Below, in pieces: positions 45,497 through 54,067 of a DNA stretch of 64,000 bases. The notes under the pieces are model-generated. The model was not told the origin of the DNA and did no database searches. It saw only the letters and a list, made by a program, of their open reading frames with translations. The number at the start of each line of letters is the position of its first letter. The stretch's first letter is position 1. This DNA is from JAJPKK01 sp963824905 (lineage in GTDB: Bacteria > Pseudomonadota > Alphaproteobacteria > Rhizobiales > Xanthobacteraceae): assembly GCA_963824905.1 (NCBI GenBank), contig CAWGRH010000026.1, forward strand, positions 101,308 through 165,307. The letters are read 5' to 3'. A program made the position numbers and the translations under genes.

Positions 45497-46852
45497 ATGG
45501 AAATGTTAAGTCCATCGACGGTCGCGCCATTCGCTCATGCGCAAGGATTTCGCCGACGCAAAGCCCATGCCGTCCCCAAGACGGGGTGGGATGAAAATGA
45601 ACGCGACGCCGTGCGTGCTCCTCGTCTCGGTACACACCGTCTTCTCACGGCCGTCCGCAGGCCGGCTGTCAGCATTGCGTCGGCCTGCGGGATCGCGCTC
45701 TATCTCGCCTATCATCTCGCGCGGTTTCGCGTTTCCTCGGTTTGGCCGCCGGCCCTCCGAAATGACGCGAACATTTATTTTCAGCTCTCGGACGTCATTT
45801 TCCGGACGGGCGCGTATCCGCCCGACGCGATTTTCCCCCTCCCTCCGTCCGCTGTGCTCATGTTCCGGGCTCTCGGCAGCGCGGGACCGACCGCCTTCAT
45901 GGCGGCATGGTACGCATTGATCGTAGGCGGGTTGATCACGACCTTGTGGACGGCACTGGCGCAGGAATCGCGCACCATTCGCGATTCCTGGTTTTTCATC
46001 GGGTTTGTCGCCATCCTCTGTGTGGACTCGCCGCTATCCTGGGACCTCCGCAATGCCAACAGCAATCTGATCTACCTCGGCCTCGTCATGGCCGGCTACG
46101 GATTGCTCGCGCGGCGGCCGGCCGTCGCCGGCACGCTGATCGGATTGAGCGTCTCGCTGAAGCTCTACAGCGCCCTCCTCGTGCTCTTGCTGTTCGCCGG
46201 CACCGGGCGCCGTGCCGCCGCCGCTGCCGCGGCCACGCTCATCGTGCTCTGGGCGATCGTTCCGGTTGCGTTGTTCGGCTCGGAGCACGCGCTCACGCTC
46301 TATGGCGGCTGGCTCGCGCAATTGAAGACCATCAGCGATCCAGCGGTGCATACGCGCCTCTTCGCCGAGAGCAATCCCGTGCCTCTCGTCACGCTGCGCA
46401 GGGCTGCGGCCGCTCTCGGCGGTACCAGCTTCGAGTCGACGGCGACCGTCGTCCGGTTATCGACGCTGTGGGCGATTTGGGTCGCCGCGCTTGCTTGGTA
46501 TGCTTGGCGGTGTCGCGGCGCCTTCCCGGGGGTGGTCCCATCGCGCGCCGCCCTTGCCGATTGGACCGTGCTCCTGCTGGCCCCGCTGCCGCTCAGCCCC
46601 TGGCTCGAACCCTACCACTTCGTCCCGCTACTCGTGGGAGCGCTTCTCTGCATCGCCATCGCGTTGGACGACGACACCGCCCGCGGCGACCGGCTGACGG
46701 CGCTCTGCGCCGTGGCGACGCTCATCCTTTTCATTATCGTGAAAGTGCCGTTTCCCGTTCGCGGCTTGAGCCTCAGCGCACAGGCGCTGGTCTTCGTCCT
46801 CGCCCTCGGCTGGCTGCGGCCCCACCTGCCGCGCCATGCCGAACAGGGTTGA
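45497..46852 (+). CDS. GT87-like (DUF2029) membrane glycosyltransferase
   Basis: 451 residues; ATG at 45497 or the in-frame ATG at 45503. About ten transmembrane segments, with the signature loops of the DUF2029 polyprenol-phosphate mannosyltransferase-like family: 'RNDANIYFQLSDVIFRTGAYPPDAIFPLPPSA' (the Asp-containing first loop), 'RNANSNLIYLGLVMAGYG' and 'SLKLYSALLVLLLF'. Family members take a sugar from a lipid-phosphate donor on the outer face of the membrane. It follows the GT2-GT4 gene by 121 bp and belongs to the glycan cluster. Confidence 0.85.
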   Translation: MEMLSPSTVAPFAHAQGFRRRKAHAVPKTGWDENERDAVRAPRLGTHRLLTAVRRPAVSIASACGIALYLAYHLARFRVSSVWPPALRNDANIYFQLSDVIFRTGAYPPDAIFPLPPSAVLMFRALGSAGPTAFMAAWYALIVGGLITTLWTALAQESRTIRDSWFFIGFVAILCVDSPLSWDLRNANSNLIYLGLVMAGYGLLARRPAVAGTLIGLSVSLKLYSALLVLLLFAGTGRRAAAAAAATLIVLWAIVPVALFGSEHALTLYGGWLAQLKTISDPAVHTRLFAESNPVPLVTLRRAAAALGGTSFESTATVVRLSTLWAIWVAALAWYAWRCRGAFPGVVPSRAALADWTVLLLAPLPLSPWLEPYHFVPLLVGALLCIAIALDDDTARGDRLTALCAVATLILFIIVKVPFPVRGLSLSAQALVFVLALGWLRPHLPRHAEQG

Positions 46853-47039
46853 GCGAAGCACAGGGGCCGCAAGCTGTGGGCGGATATAGCAGCGGCGTGT
46901 CGTCATCCGTGCGCGTTGCGTCGCGCTGCCCAAGATTGACATCCCGTGGCGACCGCGCCCTAATTCCGTGCCTGCGTAGATCATTCTTCGAGGAAGAGCT
47001 CCAGCATCTTCACTGGCCGGTGCTGCCGTTGCGATCGCA

Positions 47040-48623
47040 ATGACGAACTTCCGTGAAACGAGCGGCGCAACTCGCGGGGATCGCGGTCTTGCGCAGGTGC
47101 TGGCGTTCTCCGCGCGCGAGCCCGGTAAAGTGCTGGTTGCCGTGTTCGGCGTCCACCTTGCCGTGTGGACGCTGTTGCCGATTCTGCTGAGCCCCAATCT
47201 CCAGCTCGATCTCGTCGAGGGTCTTGCCCTCGGCAAGGAATGGCAGCTCGGCTACTGGAAGCATCCGCCGCTGCCATGGTGGGTCGCCGATTTGCTCTTT
47301 CAAGCGACTGGAAGCGTTGCATCGATCTATCTGCTGGGGCCCCTTGCTGCCGTCGTCTGCCTCTGGGGCGTGTGGCTGCTCGGCAAGGAAATGGTAGGCC
47401 CGTTCCAGGCGCTGATCGGCGTGATGGTGCTCGAGGGCATCCATTTTTACAATTTCTCCGCCCCCAAATTTGCTCATGACCAGATGCAGCTGCCGTTCTG
47501 GGCGTTCGCCGCGCTTTTCTTCTACCGGGCAATCGTCCACGGACGCATCTTCGACTGGATACTCGCCGGCGTCATGTTGGCTGGAGCTTTCTGGTCGAAA
47601 TATGCTGCGGTAACCCTGGCTGCGACGTTTGCCCTGATCTTGCTGTTCGATCCGTTGGCGAGGCGCGCCTGGCGCAGCGGTGGGCCGTTCGCGATGGCGG
47701 CGGCATTCGCCGTCGTCATCTCTCCCAATGCCTGGTGGCTGATAACGAGCGGCTTCCTTCCGCTCCATTACCTGGACCAACGCGCCACGGCGGCGACGCG
47801 CTGGTATCAGCACATTGCATTCCCGCTCGAGTGGATCGCCAACGAGCTGTTCTTTCTCTTGCCGGCGATCGGCTTGCTCCTGGTTCTGTACTGGGGGCGC
47901 AAACGCGCGACTGCGGCACCGCCCACGCCCCGCGCCGCGTTCGATCGGCGCTACGCCACTGCGCTTGCGCTCGGTCCGTTCCTGGTGACGACGGCGGTGG
48001 CGCTGGTGCTCGGCCGGCGGCCAGTATCCATGTGGGGCTATCCGCTGTGGTCGTTCGCCCCTCTTGCAACGATCGTGTGGCTCGGTCCGGTGAGCGAGCC
48101 GCGGCGCCTGCAGGCCTTTGCACTGGCCTTTGCTGCGGTCTTCGTCGCGTGGCCGGCGATCTACGCGGGGACGGAGCTGCTCGAGCCGCTGGTACACGAT
48201 CGCGAAAAGGCAAACCAGTTTCCGGGCAAAGCCGTGGCTGCCCGCATCACGCAAGAATGGCGCGACACGTTCGGCGAGCCGCTCGCGTATGTTTGCGGCT
48301 CGGAATTCGTCGCCAACAACGTGGCGGTGTATTCGCCCGATCACCCGCATGTGATCGTCCATTGCGATCCAAAGCTCTCACCCTGGATCGACATCGCCGA
48401 CGTGCATCGGCGCGGCGTCGCATTCGCCTGGGACGAACGCCTCGTTGCTCCAGCCGATTTCGAGCGATGGAGTGCGGCGTTGGGACAATTTCAAACGCGG
48501 CCGGCGCTGACTTTGCCACGGCAGACACTGCTCCACGGTCGTCGCCCACTGCGGCCGACGCAGGTGTTCTATGCCTTCTCGCCGCCTGAAGCCGCGACCG
48601 ATCGCCTGCGCATCGGGCCCTGA
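47040..48623 (+). CDS. GT39/ArnT-like (PMT-2) membrane glycosyltransferase
   Basis: 527 residues with a dozen hydrophobic segments. The early luminal loop has 'LDLVEGLALGKEWQLGYWKHPPLPWW', the acidic loop that binds the lipid donor in ArnT/PMT enzymes, then 'KFAHDQMQLPFWAFAALFFYRA' and 'WSKYAAVTLAATFALIL'. The C-terminal 150 residues form a soluble periplasmic region. It transfers a sugar from an undecaprenyl-phosphate donor to lipid A or another acceptor. It is 187 bp after the GT87-like gene. Confidence 0.88.
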   Translation: MTNFRETSGATRGDRGLAQVLAFSAREPGKVLVAVFGVHLAVWTLLPILLSPNLQLDLVEGLALGKEWQLGYWKHPPLPWWVADLLFQATGSVASIYLLGPLAAVVCLWGVWLLGKEMVGPFQALIGVMVLEGIHFYNFSAPKFAHDQMQLPFWAFAALFFYRAIVHGRIFDWILAGVMLAGAFWSKYAAVTLAATFALILLFDPLARRAWRSGGPFAMAAAFAVVISPNAWWLITSGFLPLHYLDQRATAATRWYQHIAFPLEWIANELFFLLPAIGLLLVLYWGRKRATAAPPTPRAAFDRRYATALALGPFLVTTAVALVLGRRPVSMWGYPLWSFAPLATIVWLGPVSEPRRLQAFALAFAAVFVAWPAIYAGTELLEPLVHDREKANQFPGKAVAARITQEWRDTFGEPLAYVCGSEFVANNVAVYSPDHPHVIVHCDPKLSPWIDIADVHRRGVAFAWDERLVAPADFERWSAALGQFQTRPALTLPRQTLLHGRRPLRPTQVFYAFSPPEAATDRLRIGP

Positions 48624-48692
48624 CCTCCAAGACCAGAGGCTTGCCTTCCCTTACGTCAGCCATTGCGCGTTCGAGTTTCGAACGTTACGCGG

Positions 48693-49661
48693 TCAGGGGC
48701 AGATTTGCCCGAGACGTCCCGAGCCGCCGCAATAGCTCACGTCCTGGAGCTGAATTCGAAGATTGTCGGGATCGGTAAAGTAAAGCTCGGGCGTACCCAA
48801 CGGACTGGTCGGGCCTCCGCCGTTGTTGGCCCGTTGGCGCCACCTCACGCGGCACGTCAATGGCTTGATGAGCGAGGGAATCCCGTTCTCGATCGGTTCG
48901 AGACCGTTCTCGACCAACGTCGCCATGACCCGCTCGGGGTCGAAATTCTCGATCGTGAAGCAGGCGTGATTGATGCCGGAAACCGCGTTGGGATTATTGG
49001 CAGAGGCATTGAAGACGATGCCGTCCGTTCCCTCACCGATGGCGAGAGTTACGCCGTCCCCCTGCATCGCACGAACCGGAAGGCCGAATACGGTTTGGTA
49101 AAAGTCTCTCTCGCGGCTGCCATTCGCGATCGTGAGGGTGACATGGTTGATGGTCTTGATCTTGAACAAAGGCTCCGCGACCGCGGTCGACGCTGGCGGC
49201 AGGATGTCGCCTCTCGGACCGGAGCCATGCCCATAAGCCGTGTGCACAAGCTGAATCTTGATGCCGTTCGGATCTCGGACGAACAACTCGGGTGTGTCGC
49301 CACGCAGCGTCGTTTCGGCGCCGCTGACGCCGCGGTCGGCAAGCGTCCGCATCGCTCGCGCGGGATCGAAATCCGTAACCGTCATTCCGTAAGAGAGGAA
49401 ATCCGGCTTTTCGCCGCGTCCGACCGTGGTCAGGGCAAAAAAGTGCGGTCCCCCGCCGACGCGAAATACCGCGACATCGCCTTGGCGGATCGATGGACCG
49501 AACAGCCGCTCGTAGAATTTCGTCGAGCGCTCCAAATTCGAAACGGACATCATGACGTTATTCAAGCGGCGGGTTCGTATCTGTGCCTTCAATTCCTGAG
49601 CCATCAGAACCGGTGACACCGCTGTGACGGAAAGTGCGAGCAGGGCGCTGCGGCGCGTCAT
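48693..49661 (-). CDS. Exported double VOC-domain protein (glyoxalase/dioxygenase fold)
   Basis: ATG at 49661 gives 322 residues starting 'MTRRSALLALSVTAVSPVLM', a twin-arginine-like signal. Two glyoxalase/bleomycin-resistance (VOC) modules follow, one starting at 'RRLNNVMMSVSNLERSTKFYERLFG', the other at 'IKTINHVTLTIANGSRERDFYQTVFG'. Each ends with 'LFVRDPNGIKIQLV' or 'ELYFTDPDNLRIQLQDV', where the Glu metal ligand of VOC enzymes is Gln. Loss of that ligand suggests a binding rather than metal-catalytic role. Divergent from the Sel1-repeat gene. Confidence 0.8.
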   Translation of the reverse strand: MTRRSALLALSVTAVSPVLMAQELKAQIRTRRLNNVMMSVSNLERSTKFYERLFGPSIRQGDVAVFRVGGGPHFFALTTVGRGEKPDFLSYGMTVTDFDPARAMRTLADRGVSGAETTLRGDTPELFVRDPNGIKIQLVHTAYGHGSGPRGDILPPASTAVAEPLFKIKTINHVTLTIANGSRERDFYQTVFGLPVRAMQGDGVTLAIGEGTDGIVFNASANNPNAVSGINHACFTIENFDPERVMATLVENGLEPIENGIPSLIKPLTCRVRWRQRANNGGGPTSPLGTPELYFTDPDNLRIQLQDVSYCGGSGRLGQICP

Positions 49662-49878
49662 CGCGCGGAAACCATATCCTTCACTCTGGCAATCCATCGC
49701 TGTGTTTCCCGTTGGTGGCCGGTGTCGGCGCGCCGCCGCATCGGCATCTCTGCTTTGACTCGAGGGCACTTTATCTTTCGCAGGCGCATGTGGGAACTGC
49801 GCGCTTGAACGACGGCAACCGTTTGCCGCTGAGGAACTGTTGCGGTGCACGCGATTGCTTCATGCGAATTGACCTTCG

Positions 49879-50508
49879 ATGCAGGATCAGACAGGCACGT
49901 CTTACAGCCATAGCGAAGATCGAGATCGTGATTGCGCGTGCGGTCATCGGTTGGAAGAATATTCCCCAGAGCAGCGGCGCGCCTTACCAAGCGCTGGTCG
50001 GGATGACGATCATGCGCCGGGCATGCTATCCACGCATGTCGAGAAATGTGCGATCGCAACTTGTGTCGGGCGCCGTAAATTCATGGACGACAGCGAGGCC
50101 GTACGCCTCTACAGGCTTGCCGCAAACCAGGGAGACCCGCTGGGGCAACTCAATCTCGGAGCGTTCTACGAGGACGGCCGTGGCGGCCTCCCGAAGGATG
50201 ACCGCGAGGCCGCGCGCCTCTACAAGCTCGCCGCGGACCAGGGAAATGCGATCGGGCAGGCCACGCTCGGGGTGTTCTACGAGAGCGGCCGTGGCGGCCT
50301 GCCGAAGGATGACCGCGAGGCGGCGCGCCTCTACAAGCTTGCCGCCGACCAGGGAAATGCCGCCGGACAGGCCTATCTGGGGATCTTCTACGAGCAGGGC
50401 CGCGGCGGCCTCCCGAACGACGACCGCGAGGCGGCGCGCCTCTACAGGCTCGCCGCAGCCCAGGGAAACGTCTATGCGCAAGCCGGTCTCAGGCGACTGG
50501 CACCCTGA
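49879..50508 (+). CDS. Sel1-repeat protein
   Basis: The frame from ATG 49879 encodes 209 residues; the last ~140 contain four Sel1-like repeats of 36 residues of the type 'AARLYKLAADQGNAIGQATLG' (in part) with 'GRGGLPKDDREAA' linkers. The repeats are also near-identical at DNA level (108-bp units from about 50092). The first ~65 residues are irregular, and a later start such as the ATG at 50083 ('MDDSEAVRLYRLAA') is possible. Sel1 repeats form a helical solenoid that binds proteins. No signal peptide is clear. Confidence 0.75.
   Translation: MQDQTGTSYSHSEDRDRDCACGHRLEEYSPEQRRALPSAGRDDDHAPGMLSTHVEKCAIATCVGRRKFMDDSEAVRLYRLAANQGDPLGQLNLGAFYEDGRGGLPKDDREAARLYKLAADQGNAIGQATLGVFYESGRGGLPKDDREAARLYKLAADQGNAAGQAYLGIFYEQGRGGLPNDDREAARLYRLAAAQGNVYAQAGLRRLAP
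50092..50505 (+). repeat. 108-bp tandem DNA repeats in the Sel1 gene
   Basis: Blocks of 108 bases containing GACCGCGAGGC and CTCGCCGC, repeated about 3.5 times with few differences (starts near 50092, 50200, 50308 and 50416). The high DNA identity suggests recent expansion and scope for length variation. Confidence 0.75.
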
Positions 50509-50614
50509 CCGTGTCCGGCCGCTCAGGGATCGTCGATGGCCCTGAAGGCCGATCTGCTCAAGGTGTTCACGGACATCCTTGCACGGAAGGGCGGGCGCAG
50601 GAGGGGTCTGAAGG

Positions 50615-50815
50615 CTACTTCGACGCTTTGAGACCGCTAAGCGTTCGACTTGCAAGCTCTTCGATGTCGTAGACCCCATCCTTCGCGAGTTCCACGATCT
50701 TATCCACGATCTGGTCGCGAAGCGTGGCGTCGACCGAACCACCAATTGCGGCACGGACCTTCTTGAAAGCGGCGTTCATGTTCGCGGCGAGCGAGGGTGC
50801 TACTTCTGCTCGCAT
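50615..50815 (-). CDS. Small helical protein of unknown function
   Basis: ATG at 50815 gives 66 residues: 'MRAEVAPSLAANMNAAFKKV', then 'SVDATLRDQIVDKIVELAKDG' and 'YDIEELASRTLSGLKASK'. The composition is balanced and helical, unlike shadow frames here, but there is no clear ribosome site. It lies among phage-related debris. Family not recognised. Confidence 0.45.
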   Translation of the reverse strand: MRAEVAPSLAANMNAAFKKVRAAIGGSVDATLRDQIVDKIVELAKDGVYDIEELASRTLSGLKASK

Positions 50816-51118
50816 CACCTGCTCCGGAACGGAAGGGGAAGGGCGGCCAGGCCCCGAAGGGGGTGGGGGGAATGGGTCCGAGGCCTGGCCGCGCAATGAC
50901 GCTGTGGGGGCGTCTGCAGCCTTAGACTGGCGAAACGGCTCCGAGGTTCAACGCAAAAAAAGGGCGGCCAAGCCTGGGGCACTGGGGGGAAGGGGGCCCG
51001 CCATGAGCGCACCAGTCGCTCATGGAAAGCGTGCTTGGCGTTCGGTGAATAAAGGCGGCCGAGGTGCGATCCGTTTCTGGCTGTCCGGAATGGCGGCCTA
51101 ACCCGTCACGGACTGGAA

Positions 51119-51495
51119 ACCGATATCGGTCAGTCCCGACATCCAACCCGCAATGCCGATCGAGGCTTTGAATGCGTCACGGGAGTCCATTCTGGCGACG
51201 TTCGGTGTACTGCGAGGCATCTTTGCCAGCGCCGCACAGGGGCCCCTCGTTCGTGAAGCGCAATGTCATCTTGCAATGGACCCTGCAACCGATCGCCGGG
51301 CTCGTTGCGGAAGAGATCAGCACGAAGCTTGGCGGGGCGGTCACCATCGACGTCATGAGGGCGCTGCAGGCAAACGACGCCGGCAGTCGCAGCCGGGCGC
51401 CGCTGACCGTCACACAGGCGCTCGCCGCGGCCAAAGAGGCCGGACTGGCACCGGGCGACCTGTCCAGCGCGTTGAAGCTCGTGGACCGGGAATAG
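51119..51495 (+). pseudogene. Remnant of a phage portal-like protein (C-terminal part, frameshifted)
   Basis: One frame from about 51119 reads 'MPIEALNASRESILATFGVL' then 'GIFASAAQGPLVREAQCHL', the helix-loop of HK97-type portal proteins that precedes the wing. At about 51270-51285 the next frame takes over with 'QWTLQPIAGLVAEEISTKLG' and 'VTIDVMRALQANDAGSRSR', ending at 51495. Together they give the last ~120 residues of such a portal protein. No other head genes are visible. This points to a former prophage at this locus. Recognition is from memory of the family, so moderate. Confidence 0.5.
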
Positions 51496-51498
51496 CGC

Positions 51499-51711
51499 TT
51501 ATTGCTTCCCTTTTGTCCGACATTCGGTTTCGGGTTTATGGGCCAAGACGGGGAGCCGAGGCGTAAAAGCCAGAACAACAACCCACGGCCAATGAAGTAC
51601 GGCAAACATGAGCACGGACACGAGGACGAGGAGGGCGATTACGCCGATCAGCCCTTGGGCTTTACCCTTACCGACGAATGGGAATTCGAATTCGATATTG
51701 TTTTGGGACAT
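51499..51711 (-). CDS. Micro-membrane protein, paralogue A
   Basis: ATG at 51711, 70 residues: a short charged start 'MSQNNIEFEFPFVGKGKAQG', one transmembrane helix ('LIGVIALLVLVSVLMFAVLHW') and a basic tail. It aligns without gaps to the protein at 51771-52028 ('EFPFVGKGKAQGLIGVIAL' against 'RLPLFGEAEAEGLIGIAAL'). Unknown function; single-helix proteins near integration sites may be phage-derived. The pair is on one strand, 60 bp apart. Confidence 0.6.
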   Translation of the reverse strand: MSQNNIEFEFPFVGKGKAQGLIGVIALLVLVSVLMFAVLHWPWVVVLAFTPRLPVLAHKPETECRTKGKQ

Positions 51712-51770
51712 GCTTGGCAACTCCGCGAATCACTATTTCTTTGCTTACGCCTGCATTCCCGAGATGGGAA

Positions 51771-52028
51771 TCAGCGAAGCGCATTTTCCTCCTTATCATC
51801 ACGATCACCAGGGCGAGATTTATTTTTGTCGGTGACGTCGTGGGCGTGGCTTGACTGTGACGCCGCAGTATCTCGCGGGGCCGAATCGACCGATCGCGGA
51901 TGAAGCGGCCAACGCAAGATGACCGTCGTCACGAGCACTACGATGACCAAAGCTGCAATGCCGATCAGCCCCTCGGCTTCGGCTTCACCGAAGAGGGGCA
52001 ACCTGAACTTGATGCGGTGATGTGACAT
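51771..52028 (-). CDS. Micro-membrane protein, paralogue B
   Basis: ATG at 52028, 85 residues: 'MSHHRIKFRLPLFGEAEAEG', a transmembrane helix 'LIGIAALVIVVLVTTVILRW', and a hydrophilic tail with 'SRPGDRDDKEENALR'. It is homologous to paralogue A over the first 40 residues. It lies about 145 bp from the tRNA-derived attachment site, on the chromosome side. Function unknown. Confidence 0.6.
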   Translation of the reverse strand: MSHHRIKFRLPLFGEAEAEGLIGIAALVIVVLVTTVILRWPLHPRSVDSAPRDTAASQSSHAHDVTDKNKSRPGDRDDKEENALR

Positions 52029-52173
52029 GGCGGCGCTCCGGTTGAAAATCCGTGGCACCTTCGGCACGCCTCCGGCTTTTCAACAACGCACCATGAAACT
52101 CGCCACAGGGTCGCCCGTTACCTTGGCGTTACTTTCGCCCATCTATCGGGTTGTCATTTTTAGGCTAAGTCAT

Positions 52174-52218
52174 TGGTGCCGCAAGAGGGATTCGAACCCC
52201 CGACCCCATCATTACGAA
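52174..52218 (-). other. tRNA-Thr(CGT) 3'-half: attachment site (att) of the integrative element
   Basis: On the minus strand the 45 bases read as the 3' part of a tRNA: anticodon loop TTCGTAA (anticodon CGT, Thr), stem, variable loop, T arm GGGGG-TTCGAAT-CCCTC and acceptor end TTGCGGCACCA. To the right, where the 5' half should be, the bases do not pair (CGGTT against an expected CATCA), so the tRNA is incomplete. Integrases that use tRNA 3' ends leave exactly such a copy at one end; the complete tRNA should lie at the far right end, beyond this window. The integrase gene starts 165 bp to the right. Confidence 0.75.
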
Positions 52219-52382
52219 AACCGTATCCTACACCGACACTTTAGGCCGCACCTTGACATTTTTCGCAACGTAACACTCTGGCGCTATTGACGAAGGCACG
52301 TTCGGTCCGCGAATGTCATGGTCACAGCATGACACGCGAAGACGGCCCGTTTTGTTACCCACCGTTACCCGAGGCCAAGTCA

Positions 52383-53636
52383 ATGAAAGATGAGAGGCTG
52401 ACCTCGCTCGCCGTTTCCAGGGCGAAACCGAGGCGTGACAAGGCTGGGAAGACCGTCCGAACCGAGCGGCCCGATCGGATGTGTCGGGGGCTATATTGCA
52501 TCATCCAACCGAGCGGGGCTAAGTCCTGGGCGCTTCGGTATCGGCATGGCGGTCAATCCCGGAAGTTCACGCTGGGCTCAGTCATCGGGGCCGACGATGA
52601 GGCGCCCGGCGAGCCGCAGATCGGCGGCCCACTCTCACTGGCTGCGGCCCGCCGCTTCGCCGCAGAGGCAATGCATCAGATCGCGCTCGGCCGGGATCCT
52701 GCCCGGGAGAAGGCCGACGGCCGCTCACGCCTCGCGCTTAAGCCGGTCGAGACATTCCAGGCGATAGCGGAAAACTACCTAAGGCGGGAAGGCAAGTCGC
52801 TGCGCAGCGCAGACGACCGGCGCGCGGATCTCGAGCGGCTTGTGTTTCCCAGAATAGGCTTCATGCCGATCGCCGCCATTCGCCGTGCGGACATCATCGG
52901 CTTGCTCGACGCGATCGAGGACGATCGAGGTCCCGTCATGGCCGACAAGGCGTTGGCGCTGGTGCGCCGGATCATGGGTTGGCATGCGGCGAGGACCGAC
53001 GATTTCGCGTCCCCGATCATCGGGGGCATGGCCCGGACGAGGCCAAGAGAACGCGCCCGAGAACGCATTCTAGACGACGACGAGCTGAGGTCGGTGTGGG
53101 GTGCGGCCGAAGCCGCAGGCCGGTTTGGCGCCTTCGTTCGCTTCCTTGTACTGACCGCGGCACGTCGGAACGAAGCGGCTGAATTGCCTTGGGACGAGCT
53201 GTCCAACGGCAATTGGATTTTGCCCGCCCAACGAAACAAGACGAAGCTCGAGCTCGTGCGTCCGCTGAGCGGGGCCGCGCGGGCTTTGCTGGACGGGATT
53301 CCGCATACCGGTCGCTTCGTGTTCGGTGCAGGCGAACGCCCCATCGGCGGCTTCTCAAAGTTCAAGGCGGCGTTCGACCGGTCATGCGACGTCAGCGGAT
53401 GGACATTGCACGATCTTCGCAGAACGGCGCGATCGTTGATGAGCCGCGCTGGTGTGCCCCCCGACCACGCGGAGCATGCGCTCGGGCACGTCGTCGCCGG
53501 GATCCGTCGCGTCTACGATCGGCACGAGTACCTCCAGGAGAAGAAGGCGGCCTTCGAGGCGCTCGCCGGCCTGCTCGAGCGGATCATCGATCCGCGCCCG
53601 AACGTCACGCCGCTGCACCGCGACCTTATTAAATGA
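52383..53636 (+). CDS. Tyrosine-type site-specific integrase
   Basis: The ATG at 52383 is preferred over upstream frames because the DUF4102-like N-terminal domain starts there ('MKDERLTSLAVSRAKPRRDK'); 417 residues. Core-binding region at 'VETFQAIAENYLRREGKSLR', then the catalytic domain with Arg in 'LTAARRNEAAELPWDEL', 'HDLRRTARSLMSRAG' (HxxR), 'ALGHVVAGIRRVYDRH' (His and the nucleophile Tyr). All key residues are present. It recombines the element at the tRNA-derived site 165 bp upstream. A hairpin about 100 bp after the stop can end its transcript. Confidence 0.93.
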   Translation: MKDERLTSLAVSRAKPRRDKAGKTVRTERPDRMCRGLYCIIQPSGAKSWALRYRHGGQSRKFTLGSVIGADDEAPGEPQIGGPLSLAAARRFAAEAMHQIALGRDPAREKADGRSRLALKPVETFQAIAENYLRREGKSLRSADDRRADLERLVFPRIGFMPIAAIRRADIIGLLDAIEDDRGPVMADKALALVRRIMGWHAARTDDFASPIIGGMARTRPRERARERILDDDELRSVWGAAEAAGRFGAFVRFLVLTAARRNEAAELPWDELSNGNWILPAQRNKTKLELVRPLSGAARALLDGIPHTGRFVFGAGERPIGGFSKFKAAFDRSCDVSGWTLHDLRRTARSLMSRAGVPPDHAEHALGHVVAGIRRVYDRHEYLQEKKAAFEALAGLLERIIDPRPNVTPLHRDLIK

Positions 53637-53741
53637 CGCGACTCACGGAAATTTGATCGATTATCGTTCCCACAACCGTTTATGAGAATAGTCTCACGAC
53701 TTTTTCACAGCTTAACCCGCGACAAACTAAAGCGAAAATCG

Positions 53742-53768
53742 AAACCGAAAGGTTAGCTTTCGGTTTTT
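53742..53768 (+). terminator. Intrinsic terminator after the integrase gene
   Basis: 10-bp stem AAACCGAAAG / CTTTCGGTTT with loop GTTAG and two further T after the stem. It lies 106 bases beyond the integrase stop and before the AlpA-like gene, in an AT-rich gap (53637-53834). Confidence 0.65.
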
Positions 53769-53834
53769 GAGCGTGCCTTTTCAAATATCGAAAATAGTTC
53801 ATCCTTGTCACATCGAAACGTGATGAGGAACACA

Positions 53835-54062
53835 ATGTCGGAAAGAGAACGGGAACGACGGCGCCAGCAGCGCCGGCAAAGCTGGGCCAGCCGCCGAGAA
53901 GCCGCAGAGCAGTTCGGCGTGGCTGTTCGCACAATTATGAGATGGGAAATCGACCCGAAACTCGGCTTCCCCAAGCCGAAGGTTGTCCGCGGGCGCGTCT
54001 ATTTCCTCGTCGCGGAGCTCGATGCTTTCCAAGAGCGCGAACACGCCAAAGAGGTCGCATAA
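53835..54062 (+). CDS. AlpA/excisionase-like helix-turn-helix regulator
   Basis: ATG at 53835 (GAGG upstream) gives 75 residues; an ATG at 53823 is possible. After a basic N-terminus (SERERERRRQQRRQ), the helix-turn-helix is 'SRREAAEQFGVAVRTIMRWE', followed by the MerR/AlpA wing 'GFPKPKVVRGRVYFLVAELD'. Such small proteins act as excisionase/activator in P4-like elements. It is the first gene after the integrase, in an AT-rich stretch, and heads the replication genes. Confidence 0.85.
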   Translation: MSERERERRRQQRRQSWASRREAAEQFGVAVRTIMRWEIDPKLGFPKPKVVRGRVYFLVAELDAFQEREHAKEVA

Positions 54063-54067
54063 TCGCA

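Noticed and set aside
52174..52260. Complete tRNA gene on the minus strand
   Set aside because: Only the 3' half from the anticodon loop onward fits; the 5' anticodon stem and acceptor strand do not pair.
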